Source: Thermoleophilia bacterium
GTDB taxonomy: Bacteria > Actinomycetota > Thermoleophilia > Gaiellales > SKUG01
DNA: 25,373 bases
Reading direction: 5' to 3'
Assembly: GCA_025964455.1 (NCBI GenBank)
Contig: JAOPYU010000165.1
Span: forward strand, 1-25,373
Below are positions 20,705-25,373 of this stretch, piece by piece. The notes below the pieces were generated by a model. It was not told the origin of the DNA, ran no database searches, and was given only the letters and a program-made list of their open reading frames with translations. Both the position numbers and the translations under genes were made by a program. Positions within the stretch are counted from its first letter, which is position 1. Each line of letters begins with the position of its first letter.

Positions 20705-21685
20705 CTACTCCCCGGCCTGGGCATCCTCGGCGTGGCGCTCGAGTGCGTCCGCGATGAGTGCCGAGGCGAGCGTCTCCAGCTGGACGCCGGCGGCGTCGCA
20801 TGCCACGGGGACGAGGCTGGTCTCGGTCAGTCCGGGTGAGGGCGCGACCTCGAGCACCCACGGCTCGCCGCGTGAGTCGACGATCAGGTCGACCCGTCCG
20901 TATCCGGCGATGTCGAGTGCCTCGAACGCGGCGAGGCTGATCTCGGCGACGCGCTCCAGGACACCGTCGTCGAAGCCTTCCGGCGGACACGTGAACTCGG
21001 TCTCGCCGTGTCCGTAGCGGCTCTCGTAGTCGAACCAGTCCGCATGGCGCGGGACGATCTCCACGGGCGGCAGCACCCGCGGCGAGCCGGCTGGCTGACC
21101 AGCCTCGATGATCGTGACGCTCAGCTCGCGCCCGCTCACGTGACGCTCCACCAGCACGTGGGTGTCGTAGCTCATCGCACTGATGAGCGCGCGCGGCAGC
21201 GAGGCCGCGTCATCCACGAAGCGGGTCCCGAGGGATGACCCCGCGCGGGTCGGCTTGACCACCACCGGGTAGCCGAGCTCCTCGGCCTCGTCGCGCACGT
21301 CGCCAGCGCCGAACTGCTCGATCGCGTGCTCGCTGAAGGTGATGAAGGGCGGGGTAGGCACGCCCGCAGCGAGCAGCAGTCGCTTGGCTCGCGCCTTGTC
21401 GAATGCAGCGCCGCACGGCCCCGCCGGGGTCCCCGTGTAGGGCAGCCCCGCGCGCTCGCACGCCAGCTGGATCGTGTCGTCCTCGCCGCCGCGCCCGTGC
21501 AGCGCGATGAAGGCGACGTCGAACCCCTGACCGTGCAGCTGTGCATCGACATCGTCCTGGACATCGACCAGCACGGGCTCGTGCTCGCCCGCCGCCAGCA
21601 GCGCATGCTCCACCCGCGCGCCCGAGCGCAGGCTCACCGCGCGCTCGTGCGAGCGCCCGCCACACAGGACCGCCACGCGCTTCAT
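20705..21685 (-). CDS. D-alanine-D-alanine ligase-like ATP-grasp enzyme
   Basis: 326 residues. The N-terminal motif VLCGGRSHERAVSLRSG with E14, ALHGRGGEDDTIQ, PYTGTPAG, the ATP-grasp lysine region VVVKPTRAGSSLG, the EFTCPP loop, YGRVDLIVD with D266, and LEVAPSPGLTETSLVP with E279 give the D-Ala-D-Ala ligase family, which makes the dipeptide end of peptidoglycan precursors. Two departures stand out. The metal-binding Asn of the family's ExN motif is Ala281, and REGSS is RAGSS. It may be a divergent ligase with altered metal use or another acceptor. Its ATG overlaps the stop of the aminotransferase gene (ATGA, 21682-21685), implying linked function, perhaps supply of an amino acid that is then ligated. 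I withhold the symbol ddl because of the missing ligand. Confidence 0.85.
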   Translation of the reverse strand: MKRVAVLCGGRSHERAVSLRSGARVEHALLAAGEHEPVLVDVQDDVDAQLHGQGFDVAFIALHGRGGEDDTIQLACERAGLPYTGTPAGPCGAAFDKARAKRLLLAAGVPTPPFITFSEHAIEQFGAGDVRDEAEELGYPVVVKPTRAGSSLGTRFVDDAASLPRALISAMSYDTHVLVERHVSGRELSVTIIEAGQPAGSPRVLPPVEIVPRHADWFDYESRYGHGETEFTCPPEGFDDGVLERVAEISLAAFEALDIAGYGRVDLIVDSRGEPWVLEVAPSPGLTETSLVPVACDAAGVQLETLASALIADALERHAEDAQAGE

Positions 21686-22950
21686 GAGGGGTTCCCTTCT
21701 TCGAGCCCGAGCGAGCGGGCGAGGTCGAGCACCTCGGAGATCGCGGCGCCGATGCGCGCGATGCCCTCGCGGATGCGATCCGGCGGCATCGCCGAGAAGT
21801 TGAGGCGCATGGAGCTGGTCCCGGTCCCGTCCAGGAAGGCGCCCGCCCCCGGGACGAATGCGACGTCCTTCTCGAGCGCGCGCGCCAGCAGGTCGGTCGT
21901 GTCGACCACGCTCGGGAGCGTCGCCCACAGGAACAGCCCGCCCTGGGGCACGGTGAATTCCACGCTCGGCGGGAAGTGCTCCTCGATCGCCTCGACCATG
22001 GCGTCGCGGCGTTCGCGGTAGATGTCGCTCAGGCGGGCGACCCACGCCTTCCAGTCGTCACCGCCGCCCTCGGTGAAGAACCGCGTCACCAGCAGCTGCA
22101 TGAACGGGCTCGAGCACAGGTCGGCGGCCTGCTTCATCAGGTTGATGCGCGCGAGGATCGGTCGCGGCGCCTCGATCCAGCCGACGCGCACGCCCGGGGA
22201 GAAGATCTTGGAGAACGTGCCGAGGTAGGCGACGCGGTCGTGCTCGTCGAGCGACCGCAGCGTCGGCAGCGGCTCGCCCTCGTAGCGCAGCAGCGAGTAG
22301 GGGTTGTCCTCGAGCACGAGCAGGTTGCGCTCGTGGGCGAGCTCCACGAGCCGCTCGCGACGGGCCAGCGACGTGGTGCAGCCGCCCGGGTTCTGGAAGG
22401 TGGGGATCGTGTAGAGGTACTTGGCGCGCAGGCCCTCGCGCGCGAGGTCGTCGAGCATCGCCTCGACGCGCTCGGGGTCGAGGCCGTCGGCGTCGAGCGG
22501 CACGTGGCGCACGTCGGCCTGGACGGCGTTGAAGCACGGCACCACGCCCGGGTAGGTCGGGCCCTCGGCGATCACCACGTCGCCCGGGTCCACGAACGTG
22601 CGCGCGAACAGGTCGAGCACCTGCTGGCCGCCGGTCGTGACGATGATGTTCGCGGGGTCGGGGTCCATGCCCTCGTGGCGCATGACTTCGCAGATCACGT
22701 CGACCACGGGGCGGATGCCCTCCGTCGGCCCGTACTGCAGGGCGGCGGCGCCGTCGTCGCGGGAGATGCGCGAGACCAGCTCGGCGAGCACCTCGCGGTC
22801 GAAGGCGCCGGTGTCGGGGAGCCCGCCCGCGAGCGAGATCACCTCGGGGCGCTGCGTGATCGCCATGAGGTCGCGCATGACGCTCGACCGCATGCCGAAC
22901 ACCCGGCGGGCATAGCGATCCTCATACGGGTCGAGGGTGGTCCGGCGCAT
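21682..22950 (-). CDS. PLP-dependent class I/II aminotransferase (LysN/2-aminoadipate type)
   Basis: 422 residues. It has the full fold-type I set: SLAGGLPDTGAF, TTGGQQVLDLFARTF, TIPTFQNPGG with N187, EDNPYSLLRYEG with D215 and Y218, and the Schiff-base lysine K248 in GTFSKIFSPGVRVGWIE. This pattern is that of the 2-aminoadipate aminotransferase/KAT II group and of the aminotransferase half of MocR regulators, here without the DNA-binding domain. It transfers an amino group between an amino acid and a 2-oxoacid in the cytoplasm; the substrate is not readable. It lies 11 bp after the hybrid kinase gene, and TAGGCT overlaps that gene's stop codon 8 nt before the ATG, so it may have its own promoter. 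It is coupled to the ligase gene downstream. Confidence 0.93.
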   Translation of the reverse strand: MRRTTLDPYEDRYARRVFGMRSSVMRDLMAITQRPEVISLAGGLPDTGAFDREVLAELVSRISRDDGAAALQYGPTEGIRPVVDVICEVMRHEGMDPDPANIIVTTGGQQVLDLFARTFVDPGDVVIAEGPTYPGVVPCFNAVQADVRHVPLDADGLDPERVEAMLDDLAREGLRAKYLYTIPTFQNPGGCTTSLARRERLVELAHERNLLVLEDNPYSLLRYEGEPLPTLRSLDEHDRVAYLGTFSKIFSPGVRVGWIEAPRPILARINLMKQAADLCSSPFMQLLVTRFFTEGGGDDWKAWVARLSDIYRERRDAMVEAIEEHFPPSVEFTVPQGGLFLWATLPSVVDTTDLLARALEKDVAFVPGAGAFLDGTGTSSMRLNFSAMPPDRIREGIARIGAAISEVLDLARSLGLEEGNPS

Positions 22951-22964
22951 CTGGCGCCAGCCTA
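22951..22964 (-). promoter_or_regulatory. Putative -10 (TAGGCT) and palindrome before the aminotransferase
   Basis: On the minus strand, TAGGCT (22959-22964) is followed by 8 nt and ATG 22950. Its TAG is also the stop codon of the hybrid kinase. The perfect palindrome CTGGCGCCAG (22951-22960) fills the space up to the ATG. There is no Shine-Dalgarno sequence, so either a leaderless transcript or readthrough from the kinase gene starts the aminotransferase. Confidence 0.35.
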
Positions 22965-25373
22965 CCCACCAGCCGGGGCGACCGCCTGTGCCACGTGCGC
23001 TGCCGGCAGCGTGACCACGAACACCGAGCCCGAGCCCGGCGTCGAGCGCAGGTCGATGCGGCCCGCCATGCGGCGCACGAGCTCACGGACGATGAACAGG
23101 CCGAGGCCGGTGCCACCGACACCGTGCGCCATGTCGGCGTCCACGCGGTAGAACTTGTCGAAGACGCGGCGCTGCTCGGCCGGTGGGATGCCGATGCCCT
23201 GGTCCTCGACCTCGAAGGTGACGGAGCCGGTCGCGTCGATCATCCGCAACGTGACCGCGCCGCCTTCGGGGGAGTACTTGAGCGCGTTCTCGACCAGGTT
23301 CTCGAGCACCTGCTGCAGCTGCGCGCGATCAGCCGACACGAGCGGCACGTCCTCGTCGAGCTCGAGCAGCACCTCGCGTTCCTGCCCCGAACGCGCGAGC
23401 GCCGCGTCGACCACGTCCTGCGCGACCTCCGCGCCGTTCACCGGGACCGCCCGTAGCTCGAGCTGACCGGAATCGAGGCGGCTGGCGGTGAGCACCGAGT
23501 TGACGATCTCCGCCAGCTGGTTGCTCTGCTGGCTGATCACGTCGAGCAGCTGGTCGTGGATCTCCTGGGACAGCTCGATGTCATCGCGCGTGAGGGTCAT
23601 CGCTGCGCCGTGGATCGAAGCCAGCGGGGTTCGCAGCTCATGGGAGACCGTCGCCACGAAGTCGCTCTTCATGCGCTCGACGGCACGCTCCTCGGTGAGG
23701 TCGCGGAAGGCGTACGCGACGCCGCGCGCGAAGCCGACCGCCGAGACCGACAACCACACGTCACGCCCGTCCGCGCGGCTGAGCGGTACGGTCGTCACCG
23801 TGGAGCGGCCGGTGTCGTTCTCGCCGACGTTGATCGGCACCCGCTGGGCGAGGGATTCCCACGTCGGCAGCACGTCCGTCACCGGACGGCCGATGACGTC
23901 ATCGGGATCGACCCCGGTGATGAGCGCGGCGGCGGGGTTCCAGAGCCGGACGATGTCGGAGCGATCGACGAGCACGACACCATCGGCGATCGCGTCGAGC
24001 ACTTCCGAGGCCTGTGCGCGCTCCTGCGCCCGCCGGAACTGCCGTTCACTGTCGAGCGCCGAGGCCACGCGCGTTGCGAGCGAGCGTGCGAACACGCGCT
24101 CGGGCTCGCCGAGGAACCGGCCGTCCCCGCTGACAGCGACGGCGATCGCGCCGATCCGTTCGCCACGGACGACGAGCGGCACGCAGAGGGCAACAGCCGG
24201 CGTGGTGGGCGAATCCGAGTCGATCTCGCCGCCGTCGGCCGCGACCAGCACGCGGTGGACGCTGCCGTCGTGGAGCACCCGCGTGACCGGCGAGTCGGCA
24301 CCGTCGGTCGCGAGCAGCTTCGAGAGGCCCTCGGCCTGCTCCGGTTCGACCGCGCCGTCGACCGCGAGCGCGCGTCTGTGAACGATCCCCTTGTCGTCGA
24401 GCACGTCGATCGAGCACCAGTCGACCATCTCGTCGACCGCCATGCCGGCCACCGTGGGCAGTGCGACGTCGATGTCCGCGGAGTTCACGAGCACCGCACC
24501 GACCTCCGACAGCGCGCGCTGGCTGCCGGTGATGCGCCGCGCCGTGTCGATCTCGGTCGCGGTGCCGACCCAGCCGACGCAGACGCCTGCATCGTCGAAG
24601 CGTGGAACGCAGCGGATCATGTGCCAGAGCCATGCGCCGTCGTGACGCCGCATGCGAACCTGCAGTTCAAGGCGGCCGTTGGGGACCGCCTCGGGTGCCG
24701 CGATCGCGTCCACCCACGCCCGCTGGGTCATCGCCCGGTCGGTGGGGTGCACCATGGCCCACTCGGGGCTGTCAGTCTTGGCCACCGACTCGAAGCGCAC
24801 GCCGCCCGTGTAGATCTCCCAGCTCGGGCTGCGGTAGTCGATCGTGCCATCCGCGGCCAGCGCGAACACCATCGCGGGCATCGCTTCGGCGAGGTCGCGG
24901 TAGCGGCGCTCGTTCTGGGCCTGGACCTCCTGCAGCTCGCGCGCCGCGTCGCGCGCCGCCGCTTCGCGCAGCAGCTCGGCCTGACGCTCGACCTCGAGAC
25001 GGTTGGCGTGCAGCTCGGCGAAGGCGGCCACCTTGGAACGCAGCACGAGCGGCTCGACGGGCTTCTCGATGAAGTCGACGGCGCCGGCCTTGTAGCCGGA
25101 GAGCGCCTGCTCGCGGTCGTTGGCCATCGCGGTCAGGAAGATGATGGGCACGTGGCGGGTGCGCTCGCGCTGTTTCACGAACGCCGCCGTCTCGAAGCCG
25201 TCCATGCCCGGCATGCGCACGTCGAGCACGATCACGGCCACATCCTGCTCCAGCAGGATCCGCAGGGCCTCATCGCCCGAATGGGCGGGGATCACGCGCA
25301 CGTCAAGCTCCTCGAGGATCAGCTCGATCACGCGCACGTTCGCGGGGTGGTCGTCGACCACGAGCACCGCGGT
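22962..25373 (-). CDS. Soluble hybrid histidine kinase, REC-PAS-GAF-PAS-HisKA-HATPase (5' end outside window)
   Basis: At least 803 codons. The frame is open to the window edge and the residues just before GTG 25367 (TAVLVVDDHPANV) still belong to the receiver fold, so the true start lies outside. Numbering from GTG 25367: receiver domain (1-118) with D49 in VLDVRMPGMDG; a helical linker (about 119-156); PAS with PAC (about 157-275); GAF (about 285-445); a second PAS (about 450-560); HisKA with H576 in FVATVSHELRTPLASIHG; and ATPase domain (about 677-790) with QVLENLVENALKYSPEGG, DQGIGIPP and GTGLGLFIV. There is no membrane segment, so signals are probably cytoplasmic (ligand, redox or light through PAS/GAF) or arrive by phosphotransfer to the N-terminal receiver. 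No cognate output regulator follows; the next genes are metabolic. Confidence 0.93.
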   Translation of the reverse strand, partial: TAVLVVDDHPANVRVIELILEELDVRVIPAHSGDEALRILLEQDVAVIVLDVRMPGMDGFETAAFVKQRERTRHVPIIFLTAMANDREQALSGYKAGAVDFIEKPVEPLVLRSKVAAFAELHANRLEVERQAELLREAAARDAARELQEVQAQNERRYRDLAEAMPAMVFALAADGTIDYRSPSWEIYTGGVRFESVAKTDSPEWAMVHPTDRAMTQRAWVDAIAAPEAVPNGRLELQVRMRRHDGAWLWHMIRCVPRFDDAGVCVGWVGTATEIDTARRITGSQRALSEVGAVLVNSADIDVALPTVAGMAVDEMVDWCSIDVLDDKGIVHRRALAVDGAVEPEQAEGLSKLLATDGADSPVTRVLHDGSVHRVLVAADGGEIDSDSPTTPAVALCVPLVVRGERIGAIAVAVSGDGRFLGEPERVFARSLATRVASALDSERQFRRAQERAQASEVLDAIADGVVLVDRSDIVRLWNPAAALITGVDPDDVIGRPVTDVLPTWESLAQRVPINVGENDTGRSTVTTVPLSRADGRDVWLSVSAVGFARGVAYAFRDLTEERAVERMKSDFVATVSHELRTPLASIHGAAMTLTRDDIELSQEIHDQLLDVISQQSNQLAEIVNSVLTASRLDSGQLELRAVPVNGAEVAQDVVDAALARSGQEREVLLELDEDVPLVSADRAQLQQVLENLVENALKYSPEGGAVTLRMIDATGSVTFEVEDQGIGIPPAEQRRVFDKFYRVDADMAHGVGGTGLGLFIVRELVRRMAGRIDLRSTPGSGSVFVVTLPAAHVAQAVAPAGG

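Noticed and set aside
1..25373. Mobile element, phage island or defence system
   Set aside because: I found no transposase, integrase, terminal repeats, tRNA-flanked junction, toxin-antitoxin or nuclease/helicase cluster. Composition and codon use look even, apart from the slightly less GC-rich first half of the 4191 gene.

Overview
The window is GC-rich (roughly 70%) bacterial chromosome with dense, mostly orthodox coding on both strands. It has many stop/start overlaps of the ATGA or GTGA type, several GTG starts, and a set of genes that seem to be read from leaderless transcripts. This looks like an actinobacterium. Thermoleophilia (Solirubrobacter, Conexibacter or Patulibacter relatives) is my guess from the protein styles, not something the sequence proves. 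I see no rRNA, tRNA, IS element, phage gene or CRISPR array.

Layout. (a) 1-4044: a two-component pair (OmpR-type regulator and membrane sensor kinase) is divergent from two minus-strand membrane-anchored proteins, one with a His/Asp/Gly-rich tail. The divergent intergenic region carries three 11-bp direct repeats placed symmetrically between the two putative transcription starts. The kinase gene overlaps hemB tail to tail. (b) 4045-8890: a 1205-residue secreted multidomain protein (delta-60 repeats, two PKD domains, uncharacterised middle, GGAGNIIS repeat array), then a beta-propeller-like DUF6929-type protein. (c) 8907-13458, minus strand: an M14 zinc carboxypeptidase, and a translationally coupled operon of AI-2E-family membrane protein, ABC ATPase and ABC-2 permease. 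(d) 13584-17174, plus strand: a three-gene cell-envelope cluster of a membrane-anchored LytM-fold protein without zinc ligands, an Asp-box (BNR) propeller protein and a Wzx-type flippase. (e) 17235-20494: a small membrane protein behind a 24-bp palindrome, a YmdB-type phosphoesterase, an FAD-binding protein that overlaps it tail to tail, and a CxxS thioredoxin-like protein. (f) 20705-25373, minus strand: a soluble hybrid kinase (REC-PAS-GAF-PAS-HisKA-HATPase, 5' end outside the window), a class I/II aminotransferase, and a D-Ala-D-Ala ligase-like ATP-grasp enzyme coupled to it by ATGA.

The most interesting signals are: the symmetric 11-bp repeats between the regulator and the His/Asp-rich protein; recurring TAnnnT boxes 6-8 nt before start codons; the GGAGNIIS array, whose serine codons alternate strictly between the TCN and AGY families; the LytM/BNR/flippase cluster; the ligase whose metal-binding Asn is Ala; and a cluster of strong inverted repeats upstream of the FAD gene.
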